Source: Nocardia miyunensis NBRC 108239
GTDB taxonomy: Bacteria > Actinomycetota > Actinomycetes > Mycobacteriales > Mycobacteriaceae
Length of the DNA stretch: 64,000 nt
Direction of reading: 5' to 3'
NCBI RefSeq assembly: GCF_001613065.1
Contig: NZ_BDBQ01000013.1
Span: 186,001-250,000, forward strand
Notes under the pieces: generated by a model
What the model was told of the DNA's origin: nothing
Seen by the model: only the letters and a program-made list of their open reading frames with translations
Database searches by the model: none
Part shown: piece after piece, positions 53,542-62,564 of the stretch
How positions within the stretch are numbered: the stretch's first letter is position 1
How the letters are laid out: each line of letters starts with the position of its first letter
Position numbers and translations under genes: made by a program

Positions 53542-54063
53542 CTATTGTCCTGCACGGTATTCGATGACAGGCACCGCGGGGTCGCCCCAGCCGTGAATAC
53601 TCAGGACACTGTCCCCCTGCAGGATTCGGTGGATCGCTGAGGCGGGATAGGGCACCGCGTCCTCGGGGATGTCGGAGATGTTGCGCCACAGGAGTTCTGA
53701 GCATTTGTCCGGCTCCTGGTTGGTCGGTTCTCCGTGCCAGCGTTCGACTTTGAAGAAGAAGCCGAGCCGTGGTTGATCGGATCCGTTGCGGTGGTGCACC
53801 ACATGTACACACTGGAGATCGTGGCGCCGGATGCGGATCCCGACCTCCTCGTGCGCCTCGCGAATTGCCGCGTCCAGGACGTCTTCGTCCTGCTCCAGGT
53901 GACCGGAAACCAATGCGACGAGGCCATCCGCGTAACCGGTGTTGGCCCTGCGCGACCACAACAGTTGCCCGTTGCGTATGAGGACCAGATGCACATCCAC
54001 CACCGTTCCGTACCGCACGAGAACCGCTCCCTCCACGTCGGGGCCGCAGCCCACCGCACCCAC
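53542..54063 (-). CDS. NUDIX hydrolase
   Basis: A 173-residue protein with the Nudix box SGHLEQDEDVLDAAIREAHE followed by EVGI, at about residues 53-76, and preceding strands HLVLIRNGQLLWSRRA. The C-terminal part RWHGEPTNQEPDKCSELLW is a common extension in MutT-like hydrolases. It is the fourth NUDIX gene in the window and is convergent with the phosphotransferase gene. Substrate unknown. Confidence 0.85.
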   Translation of the reverse strand: MGAVGCGPDVEGAVLVRYGTVVDVHLVLIRNGQLLWSRRANTGYADGLVALVSGHLEQDEDVLDAAIREAHEEVGIRIRRHDLQCVHVVHHRNGSDQPRLGFFFKVERWHGEPTNQEPDKCSELLWRNISDIPEDAVPYPASAIHRILQGDSVLSIHGWGDPAVPVIEYRAGQ

Positions 54064-54501
54064 GATCGCCGAGGCTAGCGGTGCACACCGACATTTCGGC
54101 TGGGGGTGCGCTACGCCGTATGGACTCGGGCCCGCCCCGAGTGCCGCTTTCCCGTCGTTGCGGCCGGGCGGACTGTTGGAGGTGTCTGAAACGCGTTGTC
54201 CGAGTTGGACGCGCGAGTTAGCGTCGCGTGGGTGTGGCGAGTCGAGTTGGAGCCGTTGGCGGTCGGGCCCGGTGGCGGCGAGATAGTGGTTCTCGAGGCG
54301 CGGCGATCGGGATCCAGGGCTGATGGGAGCCGGGCGTGCTGTACGTGCGCACCACCGACGGAGCTGACCTGCGGATTACGCTGCCCTCACCTCGCCGTGC
54401 ACCGCCAGCAGGGTAGCGGTGAAAATCGTTGCCGCCCTCCGGTCTGCCGGTGTCTGGACGGTAGTTCAGCGAGTCCGTGATCGACTTGAGAGGCTGTGTG
54501 C
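54064..54501. other. Divergent intergenic region
   Basis: 438 bases between a minus-strand NUDIX gene and a plus-strand hypothetical gene. GAGAGG near 54488 is the downstream gene's ribosome-binding site. Nothing else was recognised. Confidence 0.45.
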
Positions 54502-55923
54502 ATGACCGGAACCAACACGGGCCCCCACGGCGGGGAGGCCGCGAACTCGACCACACCGTGGAGTGCGGCCTACACCTACGCGGCGGCAATGCGCGAGCTG
54601 TCGGTCTCCCGGCACAACGCCGACGGCACGATGCCCGACGAGGTTTTCGATGTGCCGACCATGCTGATCACCTACGCGCTCGCGGACTACGCCTGGCGCG
54701 AAAACCTCACCGTCAACGGGCCTTCGGACCTAGGAAATCTATCGGGCATGGAGTTGTGGGAGAGGTTGGCGACCGGCCGGTTGATGGACTCGCTGTCGTG
54801 TCTGTCGCCGTTCAACCAGGCGGTCGTCCCCGCCGAAGGCGAACCGCTGTCCAGGGAGTTCCATCGGATGATGGACGAGATCGACCGCCGCCGCCACGAG
54901 GGCCCGGCGCTGGCGGGCCAGCAGTCGGCAGCCGCAGGGCGCACCGGTGAGCGGGCCTGGTACGAGCGGGGTGAGGACGGCCAAGCCCTCGTGGCGCTGG
55001 CACTGCTCACCCATGTCCCTGACGAGGTGCGGGACGCTGGTTCCACACCGCTGCGGTACGTCATCGAAGCAAGTTCCCAAGCGCGCGAGCCTTACCGGCC
55101 CGCGCGCCCCTACGAGCTGTCGGAATATATGGCCGCTGATTCACCGCAGCCCGAGCGCGGCGATCCGCAATGGGCCGTGCGCGTCATGCAGGGGCATCTG
55201 GGTGGTCGGACTTTGCTGGTGCACTACCTGTGCTCGATCGACGACCGTGAACTCGACCTGCCCGACCGGCTCGTGGCACCACGCCTGCCCGGTGAATCCG
55301 ACGCCGATTACACCCAACGCACGCAGCTGGCACAAGACTTCTCCGAAGCCCACGTGATGTCCGCCGACTACTCGGCCGAGGTCGCCGACGAGCTGATGCA
55401 CATCCGGCCCTCCGACGCCGGCGACGCGGTCGAAGCGATCATCACCATCGCCACCGACTGGTGGACCACCAGCCGCTACGAGGCCACGATCGGCGACCTG
55501 CTCCCGGCGATGACGGTGCTGTTGGACGGCCTGGTCGCACCTGAACGCCGCGCCGATGTGCAGCGCGCACTCGACACCGTCGCCTACGGTGTTGTCCCGC
55601 TCGAGCGCGCTCGGCTGCGGATCGTCGGTGCCGCACGCGACCAGCCGTACGAAGCATTGCATCTGGCGGCGGCATTCGCTGGCGCGCTCTACCAGATCCC
55701 CGCCTGCGTGCCCGACCAGCGCGCCGAGTTCCGGCATCTGTCCGAAGCGAGCATGAAGCTCGCCCAGGGCGATATCGCGGACTTCGAGGCCGCGTCCCGC
55801 CGGGCCCCGGCACCGACTTCCCAGACAACCCCCGCACCGTCAGCTACGGCGCGGCAGGCAGACGCCCGGAAGAAGAAGGCCCGCAAAGCATCCCGGAAGG
55901 CACGCAAGCAGGGACGCCGATAG
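54502..55923 (+). CDS. Hypothetical protein with basic C-terminal tail
   Basis: A 473-residue, mostly helical protein from an ATG at 54502. The N-terminal half contains AYTYAAAMRELSVSRHNADG and LITYALADYAWRENLTVNGP. The last 25 residues are strongly basic (RKKKARKASRKARKQGRR), like a DNA- or RNA-binding tail. Repeated APTSQTTPAPSATA precedes it as a linker. I do not recognise a family, and there is no P-loop or metal site. It has no partner genes on the same strand. Confidence 0.6.
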   Translation: MTGTNTGPHGGEAANSTTPWSAAYTYAAAMRELSVSRHNADGTMPDEVFDVPTMLITYALADYAWRENLTVNGPSDLGNLSGMELWERLATGRLMDSLSCLSPFNQAVVPAEGEPLSREFHRMMDEIDRRRHEGPALAGQQSAAAGRTGERAWYERGEDGQALVALALLTHVPDEVRDAGSTPLRYVIEASSQAREPYRPARPYELSEYMAADSPQPERGDPQWAVRVMQGHLGGRTLLVHYLCSIDDRELDLPDRLVAPRLPGESDADYTQRTQLAQDFSEAHVMSADYSAEVADELMHIRPSDAGDAVEAIITIATDWWTTSRYEATIGDLLPAMTVLLDGLVAPERRADVQRALDTVAYGVVPLERARLRIVGAARDQPYEALHLAAAFAGALYQIPACVPDQRAEFRHLSEASMKLAQGDIADFEAASRRAPAPTSQTTPAPSATARQADARKKKARKASRKARKQGRR

Positions 55924-56048
55924 CGCCCTGAACACGCCGGTGCCCGACCACGGCGATCCCGGACGGGGCTGGTCGAGATGAATCAGCGCTGTGCGCCTAC
56001 GATCCGACCCGCAGAGTCCACGTCGTAGGAACCACCTGGTGAGGCAGG

Positions 56049-56993
56049 TCAGCGAAGCGTTTCGGCGTCGATGCGGGAAAAGACGAGTTCGGTTTCGTCT
56101 TCGATTCGGCCACGCCAGCGCACCGGTGGCTGTGGGTGGCGCAGCGCGGGCGGGTAACTGCGTGCACGGTAGTCGGTGGGCAGCCGGTAGCTGTGAAAAC
56201 CACTGTCGCGCATGATGGTCAACAGCTCGTCCACGTCATCGCCGATGCGGCGCATCCGGTCGGGAGTGACCTCGATGACGAACTCCGCGTCGGGCCGCAG
56301 CCGGTCCAGCAGCGCGGCCAGGCCCCGCACCACTCGGCCTTCGGCCCCTTCGACGTCGATTTTCACTATTCGCGTCGCGGCGATCTCGTCGGGGGTGAGC
56401 AGGTCGGTCAACGGGCGAGCGTCCACGGTGAACACCGATTCGGCGGGACCGTCGTAGGGCACCATGCTGGCGGCCCCCAGGTTGCTAGTACTGGCCAGGA
56501 TGAACGTCAATTCCTCGTCCCGGTCGGACACCGCGGTGTTCACCGCGCGCACGTTGGCGCGGCCGTTGAGATCAGTGTGCTCGACGAGGCGCCGGTGGAA
56601 CTGCGGTGAGGCTTCCAGCGCCACGACCCGGCCGTGCTCGCCCACCATCGCGGAGGCCAGCAGCGTGAAGACTCCGATGTTGGCGCCTACGTCGACGAAG
56701 CCGTCGCCGGGACGTAGTCGTGTGCGGAGCCAGGCGCTCAGATGTGGCTCCCACACCCCGAACAGCGCGATGTAACGCTGAATCAGGTCGCCGGAATCGG
56801 TGATGGTTCGCTCTCCGGAGCGCGTGCGCGCCAGACGCTCCCGCGGCTGGGACCGAAGAACGCGATTGACCCACTCAGCGAGCAAGCCCGGCACCAGGAT
56901 CGGCGCGGCATGGCGAACATACCCTCGTCCCAGCGTCCCCAGCACATCCGACACGATCGCGGGAGCCGACCTACTGTGGGCTGCATCCTCCAC
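56049..56993 (-). CDS. FkbM family methyltransferase
   Basis: A 314-residue protein. The SAM-binding motif is FVDVGANIGVFTLLASAM, followed by RVVALEASPQFHRRLVEH and the FkbM block IVKIDVEGAEGRVVRGLA. FkbM-type enzymes methylate hydroxyls of polyketides, peptides or glycolipids. The N-terminal 90 residues (RERLARTRSGERTITDSGDL) are unlike the core and may bind the substrate. The GTG at 56993 is the likely start, although its ribosome-binding site is weak. It is a single gene. Confidence 0.85.
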   Translation of the reverse strand: MEDAAHSRSAPAIVSDVLGTLGRGYVRHAAPILVPGLLAEWVNRVLRSQPRERLARTRSGERTITDSGDLIQRYIALFGVWEPHLSAWLRTRLRPGDGFVDVGANIGVFTLLASAMVGEHGRVVALEASPQFHRRLVEHTDLNGRANVRAVNTAVSDRDEELTFILASTSNLGAASMVPYDGPAESVFTVDARPLTDLLTPDEIAATRIVKIDVEGAEGRVVRGLAALLDRLRPDAEFVIEVTPDRMRRIGDDVDELLTIMRDSGFHSYRLPTDYRARSYPPALRHPQPPVRWRGRIEDETELVFSRIDAETLR

Positions 56994-57117
56994 TGTCTGT
57001 CATTCCCCCTGGTACGCAACCGCTGTCACTGGAACCATGCTCACTCACCCTAACCGGTGGCGGGCGGGCGAGGAGAATCGAGAACTGCACCGTGCGTCGC
57101 TGAATTACACTGCGTTC

Positions 57118-57417
57118 ATGAGCGATTCCCTCCAGAGGGCGCACGCACCGGCCGACGCCGATGTCAACGCGGCGCGGCGCGGCGCGATCGCTGTTCCGGC
57201 CGTCCTGTTCGTGATGCTCGCCGCGATCACGGTGACGGTAGCGCCGGGCAGTATAGGCGGGCGACTACTGCTGGCCGGTGTCGACGGCGTGTGCCTGGCC
57301 GCATTCGCGGCCCTCGGGCTCGTGGTCGTGGCCCGGTGCAAGCGCGAGGACAGCGTTCGGAAACCAGCAGTCCTGACGCGCTCGCCAGCACCACGGCGGG
57401 CCTCACGCGGGATGTGA
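57118..57417 (+). CDS. Small membrane protein
   Basis: A 99-residue protein with two hydrophobic segments, IAVPAVLFVMLAAITVTVAP (about 25-44) and LLLAGVDGVCLAAFAALGLV (about 51-70). A basic N-terminal stretch (ADVNAARRG) and a basic tail (CKREDSVRKPAV) flank them. It looks like a two-pass membrane protein of unknown function. It overlaps the convergent gene downstream by 15 bases at their 3' ends. No family was recognised. Confidence 0.45.
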   Translation: MSDSLQRAHAPADADVNAARRGAIAVPAVLFVMLAAITVTVAPGSIGGRLLLAGVDGVCLAAFAALGLVVVARCKREDSVRKPAVLTRSPAPRRASRGM

Positions 57418-57987
57418 TTCGATCACCGAGATGTGTTCGGCGGCAATCAGTTCGATGCGGAAACCGTGATCGGAACCGAGGTTGACGCCGTAACGCGCCG
57501 GCGGACCCGGCGCCAGGTCGTGCCGATCATCGGCAGCACGCTCGAAGACCGCGACTTCCACGTGGCCCACAACACCGGCGTGCGGGCCGGTGGTGACTTC
57601 GACCGTCGTTCGGTGCGCGAGGCCGCCTCGCTGCGCCACCAGTGGTACTTCCACCGCCCCGCGTGCCCAGCTGTGCAGCACATCGATCGCCGGATCAGCC
57701 AGCCCTCGCGCGATACCGCGGGTCATTCCGTCCCACCGCGCTCCCGGCGTCTCCTGCGGATCCCATGTGCGTAGCAGCCATTTCCACTGCTGTGCAACAG
57801 GATCCTCGCCAGTGTCGGACCCGGCGGCGGTGTCGGTGTCCAGATCGTGCCCCGCAGCCGACAGCACCTTCGCCTGGGCGAGGAAATCGTCTCGGTCCAG
57901 CAGCGGAACCAGGATCCGGCTCAACGTCACCTCGGGAATCGGCTGCTGGTCACGGAGAGCGAGGGCGTAGAGCGTGATCGCCAGCAT
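57403..57987 (-). CDS. Hypothetical protein
   Basis: A 194-residue protein from an ATG at 57987. Helical N-terminal half (ITLYALALRDQQPIPEVTLS), then a strand-rich part with VEVTTGPHAGVVGHVEVAVF. No domain was recognised. The late GHVEVAVFERAADDRHDLAP could be a beta-sheet ligand-binding domain. It is convergent with the small membrane protein. Possibly a regulator or binding protein, but nothing supports a firm role. Confidence 0.5.
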   Translation of the reverse strand: MLAITLYALALRDQQPIPEVTLSRILVPLLDRDDFLAQAKVLSAAGHDLDTDTAAGSDTGEDPVAQQWKWLLRTWDPQETPGARWDGMTRGIARGLADPAIDVLHSWARGAVEVPLVAQRGGLAHRTTVEVTTGPHAGVVGHVEVAVFERAADDRHDLAPGPPARYGVNLGSDHGFRIELIAAEHISVIESHPA

Positions 57988-58249
57988 GCCCCTTGTCTTC
58001 GCAGTGGCCGTGTGTGGTCGGCTTCGTGTTGTATTCGGCAAGGCCGAGTTCGAAGGGTGACCCGAATACGCCAGAAGAGGCAATGGCGGGATCTGGTAGC
58101 TGAGGCCGGTGTCTGTCGCTCGGGGGTTCGGGAGCGACTGCTAATCGCCAACAGTCGGGCAGCGCGGGAAAGCAAACCGACCGCCCTACCTGCTGAAATG
58201 GGGCATTTTTCAATCTGAAACCTGTCGGTGGCGCGTGGGAGTATCCGGT

Positions 58250-59017
58250 ATGCAGATCGGGCGATCGTCGCCCGAAGGTTCCACCGACGCAAAGGAATTG
58301 ACCACCGTGGGATACATCTACGCATTTCGCCTCGGGGCGCTGGAGAAGTTCAAGATCGGCCAGACCACGATGACGCCCGAGAAACGCAGATCCTCGCTGC
58401 AAACCTCGTGCGACCAGCCGTTGAAGTTGTTCGATGCCATCGAAACCGACGAGCACAAGGCTCTCGAGCTGCACATCAAGGACGTATGGGGTCATCGGCG
58501 CAGCACGGAGGGCGGAACCGAGATCTACCACCTCACCGAAACCGAAGCCGCGCAACTGTTCTCCGACTGCCGGACCTGGGTCACCGAGGATCTGCCCAAG
58601 CAGCGCCGGACCGAGGAGTTGGAAGCCATCGAACCGGACCCGACCGAGTTGCCCAGTGACGAGCAGACCCGCGAGCTGCGTAGTCAGTGGATCAAGCTGC
58701 ATGACGAGGAGATTCGGGCGAAGCAGGAGTTCGACCGGGCTGTCGCCGCGCGGGCGCGGGTGGAGACCGAACTCAAACTCACCATCGGCACCGCCGCGGG
58801 CATCGAGGGAGTAGCCACCTGGGAGACCGACGTCAAGAGCCGCCGCATCAGTCCCGATCTGGTCCAGGCGCGGGAACCGGAGCTGTTCGAACTGTCGCTG
58901 GTGCCGACGCTGAACGCGAAGAAGTTCGAGGCGCTGTTGAAGGGCCTGGGACGTGAAGGAGAGTACGAGAGTTTCCAGGAGATCCGGTACACCAGGAAAT
59001 TCAAGATCGCCGAATAG
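58250..59017 (+). CDS. GIY-YIG (T5orf172-like) domain protein with a YqaJ-type C-terminal segment
   Basis: A 255-residue protein from an ATG at 58250 with GGGAG upstream. Residues 20-110 have a GIY-YIG layout: VGYIYAFRLGALEKFKIGQT, then the arginine in TPEKRRSSLQ and the late Glu in STEGGTEIYHL. The C-terminal IGTAAGIEGVATWETDVKSR and RYTRKFKI resemble the tail of phage YqaJ-type recombination nucleases. Such a fusion suggests a phage-derived or anti-phage DNA-processing protein. The nuclease activity is inferred from the fold. It lies 28 bases before an HNH gene, so they probably form an operon. Confidence 0.65.
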   Translation: MQIGRSSPEGSTDAKELTTVGYIYAFRLGALEKFKIGQTTMTPEKRRSSLQTSCDQPLKLFDAIETDEHKALELHIKDVWGHRRSTEGGTEIYHLTETEAAQLFSDCRTWVTEDLPKQRRTEELEAIEPDPTELPSDEQTRELRSQWIKLHDEEIRAKQEFDRAVAARARVETELKLTIGTAAGIEGVATWETDVKSRRISPDLVQAREPELFELSLVPTLNAKKFEALLKGLGREGEYESFQEIRYTRKFKIAE

Positions 59018-59045
59018 ACGGCGTCCGATTCCGGGCGACTTCGAC

Positions 59046-59615
59046 ATGATCGACTACACCGCCGCCGGTATCGGCGCTGGCCAGGAGACCGATCCCGTGG
59101 ACACCGCCTACACCACACGCGCTTGCATCCACTGCGGCAAGACTGTTCGCAGCAAGACAGGCGCGGATTTCCACTCCACGTGCGCGCGACGCGAAGCGGA
59201 CCGGCTGGCGCGGCGGGGCGCTCGGCGAGCCGCCGGGGAACCGTCGGTTTGCGTGCAATGTCGCGGCGAAATCAACTATGACCAGGGGTTCAGCGGGCGG
59301 TGTCAGGGCTGCCGGGAACGTGCGCGGTATATCCCCAAACCGCTTCGCAGGATGATCCTTGCGCCCGGCTCGCCGTGCGTGTACTGCGGTGCCCCCGCTA
59401 CCTGCATCGACCATGTTCGACCGATAGCGAGCGGAGGCGATAGCTCCCCTCACAACCTGGAACCATCGTGCGCGGAATGCAATCTGGACAAGAACGGCCA
59501 AACTCTCGCCCAGTGGTTCACCGGCCCCGAATCCACGCCGATCGGGAGAAGGGCCATGGAATTCAGCCTGACACGAAGCACAAAGGTAGCCGCGGAGTGG
59601 AACAGGGCGAGATGA
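59046..59615 (+). CDS. HNH endonuclease with zinc-ribbon N-terminus
   Basis: A 189-residue protein. Two Cys-rich motifs (CIHCGKTVRSKTGADFHSTC and CVQCRGEINYDQGFSGRCQG) precede an HNH domain: CVYCGAPATCIDHVRPIASG, then HNLEPSCAECNLDKNGQ. The D-H pair and the N-x-x-K end are the HNH motif, with Cys residues for structural zinc. It is encoded 28 bases after the GIY-YIG protein. HNH proteins of this type are common as phage, mobile-element or restriction nucleases. Confidence 0.82.
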   Translation: MIDYTAAGIGAGQETDPVDTAYTTRACIHCGKTVRSKTGADFHSTCARREADRLARRGARRAAGEPSVCVQCRGEINYDQGFSGRCQGCRERARYIPKPLRRMILAPGSPCVYCGAPATCIDHVRPIASGGDSSPHNLEPSCAECNLDKNGQTLAQWFTGPESTPIGRRAMEFSLTRSTKVAAEWNRAR

Positions 59616-59988
59616 CTCCAGGCGTACTGCGGGAGCCTCGGGCGTGTGGCCGGGGCTCCCCGCTGCTTGTTCGGTGTGGTTATTCGTCGTCGGGTGGAAG
59701 GACCAGGGCGAAGAAGTCGTCATAGCCCGTTCGGGCAGTTTCCCGTCCAGGCTCAGGTCGATCTCGAGGGGCCGGAAGATACTGCGCCAGGACAGGTTCC
59801 AGGTGCGTTCGACTTCTGGCGTATTCGGGTCACACCCCAGTTCCGGCTTCAGGTGTCGACACAGGTTCATGATGTCGTTCGTCTGCTGTGTAGCGATAAA
59901 ACCAGAATGATGTGATGCATATCACCAACTTGCTGGCTGGAATCTGCTCTGGCGAAAGTCTGACCGCTCGGCGGGCGCGATATGAGAT
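59616..59988. other. Convergent intergenic region
   Basis: 373 bases between the plus-strand HNH gene and a minus-strand hypothetical gene. No gene or hairpin terminator was recognised. Confidence 0.4.
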
Positions 59989-60495
59989 CTATGCGGACAC
60001 CTCGCCCGATCCGATCGCGTAGAAGAGTTCACCGATCGATCCCAAGCCGATGAAGAAGCACTCCATCTGGGCGAGTTGATCGGTGAATTCAGGCGTTTCG
60101 TGGATCGGCGAAGCGGGGGTGTGCTGTCGCTCCCATTGCTCGCTGACGATCGCAAGCTGCAGGACAGCGGTCAGGATGTCGTACAGGGTGACGGTCTGCT
60201 CGGGCTGCGGTGCGGGGATCCAGGGCCGACCCGCCTCCTGGGGAACCGGCCACCCGCCGGCCATGATGGCGAGCCTGACGGCGCCCGCCCACGTCGTCAT
60301 CTGTTGCAACCGCCACCACAACTCGGTGTCCTCGTAGGGCGGCAACGTGGCAGTCGGCCAGCGGGTGGCTCGGCTCAACCACGCGGCGACCGTGGTCTCT
60401 TGCTCGGTCGGGACCCAGATCCCAGCCTGCAGCTGATGCACTGCCTCGCGGTACCAGTAGGTCGCGGTCGCATGGCTGACTAGGAAAGTGCTCAC
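59989..60495 (-). CDS. Hypothetical protein
   Basis: About 168 residues from a GTG at 60495; an upstream start at 60543 would add 16. It has a hydrophobic-helical composition with aromatic WYREAVHQLQAGIWVPTEQE and WWRLQQMTTWAGAVRLAIMA. No signal peptide or known domain. It ends ECFFIGLGSIGELFYAIG. The function is unknown. It lies 100 bases downstream of the murF-like gene and may be read through from that operon. Confidence 0.45.
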   Translation of the reverse strand: MSTFLVSHATATYWYREAVHQLQAGIWVPTEQETTVAAWLSRATRWPTATLPPYEDTELWWRLQQMTTWAGAVRLAIMAGGWPVPQEAGRPWIPAPQPEQTVTLYDILTAVLQLAIVSEQWERQHTPASPIHETPEFTDQLAQMECFFIGLGSIGELFYAIGSGEVSA

Positions 60496-60591
60496 CGGAG
60501 AATCGTGGCAGACCCGCACGCCGCGGCTGGTCGCGGACGGCATCCCATCTCATCACCGCCCGTCACGGATGTTTCCGTCTGCTGAAGTTGC

Positions 60592-61986
60592 CTATGCCCG
60601 GACCGAGGCTTGCAGGACGTTGCCGAACTTCTCCAGCCCCACCGATCGCGACGCCTTGATCAGCACCACGTCTCCGCTCGTCAGCAGGTCGTTCAGCAAG
60701 GGCAGCAGTGCATCCGGACCGTCGACGGACTCTATCCGTGGCGGTATGCGGCCCTGACGGGCACCATCGGCAAGCGCGGCCATCTCATGGGTGCTACCAA
60801 CGGTGACGAGGGTGTCGATGCCGAGATCGGAGACGCAGTTGCCGACCTCGCGGTGGGCTTGGGTGGCCGTGCTGCCGAGTTCACGCATATCGCCCAGGAC
60901 CGCGATAGTTCGCCGGCCTTGGGCGAGGTGGGCGAGGGTTTGCAGGGCAGCGCGGGTGGATTCGCGGTTGGCGTTGAAGGCGTCGTTGACGATTGTGACG
61001 CCGTCGCTGCGTTCGAGAACTTCCAACCGGCCCGCCGATATCGGCCGGGCCGTGGTCAAGGCGTCCGCTATCGCGTCGACCGTCATGCCGAGGCTGTGGG
61101 CCGCTGCGGCGACGGCGAGCGCGTTGTGGACTTGATGTGCGCCGAGCAGTTGCAACGCCACTGGCGCCGAACCGTCGGCTGTGAGCAGCGTGAACACCGC
61201 TCGGCCAGCGTCGAGACGGACATCGGCCGCCCGGATGTCGGCGCACTCGCCGAGGCCGTAGGTCACGACCTTCGCGGTGGTCCGGCTGGCCATCGCGGCA
61301 ACGAGGTCGTCATCAGCGTTCAGGACCGCGACACCGCCATCCACAGCAGGCGGCAGTGCTTGGACCAGTTCACTTTTGGCGTCGGCGATGGCTTCACGCC
61401 CGCCGAATTCGCCGATGTGGGCAGAGCCGACGTTGAGCACGACCCCGAGACTCGGCGGTGTCAGCGAGGCGAGATAGGCGATATCGCCCTGGTGGCGGGC
61501 ACCCATTTCCAGCACCAGGTAGCGGGCGGACTCCTCGGCGCCGAGCACAGTCAGCGGCAGCCCTATTTCGGTGTTGAAAGAGCCTGGGGTGCAGGTGGTT
61601 TCACCGTGCTGGGCCAGTACTTGTGCCAACAGGTCTTTGGTGGTGGTCTTGCCTGCCGAACCAGTCAGGGCAACTACTTGCGCACCCAGACGGCCCAGAA
61701 CGTGGCGGGCCAGCCGACCCAGGGCGTCGACCACGTCGTCGACGACGACTGCCGGTGCACCGACCGGGCGGCTGGCCAGGACACACGCAGCACCTGCAGC
61801 CAGCGCGTCGGGAACGTAGTCGTGTCCGTCGACCCGGGCACCGCGCACCGCCACAAATATGCCGCCGGGGCCGACTGCGCGGGAGTCGGCGGAACTGCGG
61901 CCGGTGACCTGCCGCAGCGGATCCGGTGCGTCGTGAATGGTGCCGCCAGTGGCTTCTGCGATCTCGGCGAGGGTCAGGGGGATCAT
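60592..61986 (-). CDS. MurF-like Mur ligase
   Basis: A 464-residue protein with Mur ligase domains in order: N-terminal (MIPLTLAEIAEATGG), then ATP-binding VVALTGSAGKTTTKDLLAQV (Walker A), GSFNTEIGLPLTVLGAEES and LEMGARHQGDIAYLASL, then the C-terminal VTIVNDAFNANRESTRAAL. MurF adds D-Ala-D-Ala to UDP-MurNAc-tripeptide. Its position after dapF-, ddl- and C39-like genes, away from dcw genes, suggests a specialised peptide-ligating paralogue. It overlaps the C39-like gene by 4 bases. All core motifs are present. Confidence 0.85.
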   Translation of the reverse strand: MIPLTLAEIAEATGGTIHDAPDPLRQVTGRSSADSRAVGPGGIFVAVRGARVDGHDYVPDALAAGAACVLASRPVGAPAVVVDDVVDALGRLARHVLGRLGAQVVALTGSAGKTTTKDLLAQVLAQHGETTCTPGSFNTEIGLPLTVLGAEESARYLVLEMGARHQGDIAYLASLTPPSLGVVLNVGSAHIGEFGGREAIADAKSELVQALPPAVDGGVAVLNADDDLVAAMASRTTAKVVTYGLGECADIRAADVRLDAGRAVFTLLTADGSAPVALQLLGAHQVHNALAVAAAAHSLGMTVDAIADALTTARPISAGRLEVLERSDGVTIVNDAFNANRESTRAALQTLAHLAQGRRTIAVLGDMRELGSTATQAHREVGNCVSDLGIDTLVTVGSTHEMAALADGARQGRIPPRIESVDGPDALLPLLNDLLTSGDVVLIKASRSVGLEKFGNVLQASVRA

Positions 61987-62534
61987 GCCCGCGCCCCGGC
62001 CCGGCCGTACGGTTCGAAGGTGATCGCCCGGCCGGAGTAGGACTTCACCAGCCTGGTCAACCGCACTTGGTCATTGGTCTGTCCCCACGCTGACGGGTCG
62101 CGGAAATGCACAGCGGGATCCGGGCCGTCACCGACGCCGCAGGCGACCACGAGGTGACCGCCGGTGCGGCCGTCGGTCGGGAATTGTTCGGTGACGCTGA
62201 TGATCAGCGGTGCTGCGGCGATGCGGTCGGGGAGTTCCTCGGCCGCGACGGGTTCGGCGCGGCCGAGCACTCCGAATTCGGTTGCCAGTGCGGCGATCCC
62301 GGCGTGTAACCATCCGCGGGGTGTCAGTGCGTTGCGTTCGACGCCGAGTTTCACCAGCTCGGTGACCACCGGCGCGGGCCGCTGGTAGGCGAGCAGGATC
62401 ATGCGCAGCGCTGCCATTCCGCACGCCCGGTTCGACCACTCCATCCGGTCGCCGAGCTCTGAGCCACCGTGCTGGTTCCATTCGGCCGGGTCGATGAGCT
62501 GCCGACACAGCGGGACGTCGTGAACAACGGACAC
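61983..62534 (-). CDS. C39-like papain-fold protein
   Basis: A 183-residue protein with a papain-like layout: the predicted nucleophile Cys in NRACGMAALRMILLAY (about residue 38), a His in GRTGGHLVVACGV (about 130), and FRDPSAWGQT as the Asp/Asn strand. C39-like proteins cleave after Gly-Gly leaders or amide bonds. The protein lacks a signal peptide and a transporter domain, so it probably acts in the cytoplasm. It lies between ddl- and murF-like genes, overlapping murF by 4 bases. It could be a protease, an amidase or a peptide transferase. Confidence 0.72.
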   Translation of the reverse strand: MSVVHDVPLCRQLIDPAEWNQHGGSELGDRMEWSNRACGMAALRMILLAYQRPAPVVTELVKLGVERNALTPRGWLHAGIAALATEFGVLGRAEPVAAEELPDRIAAAPLIISVTEQFPTDGRTGGHLVVACGVGDGPDPAVHFRDPSAWGQTNDQVRLTRLVKSYSGRAITFEPYGRAGARA

Positions 62535-62564
62535 AGGCAGTGCAACCTCCGCGACGGGGCCCGG

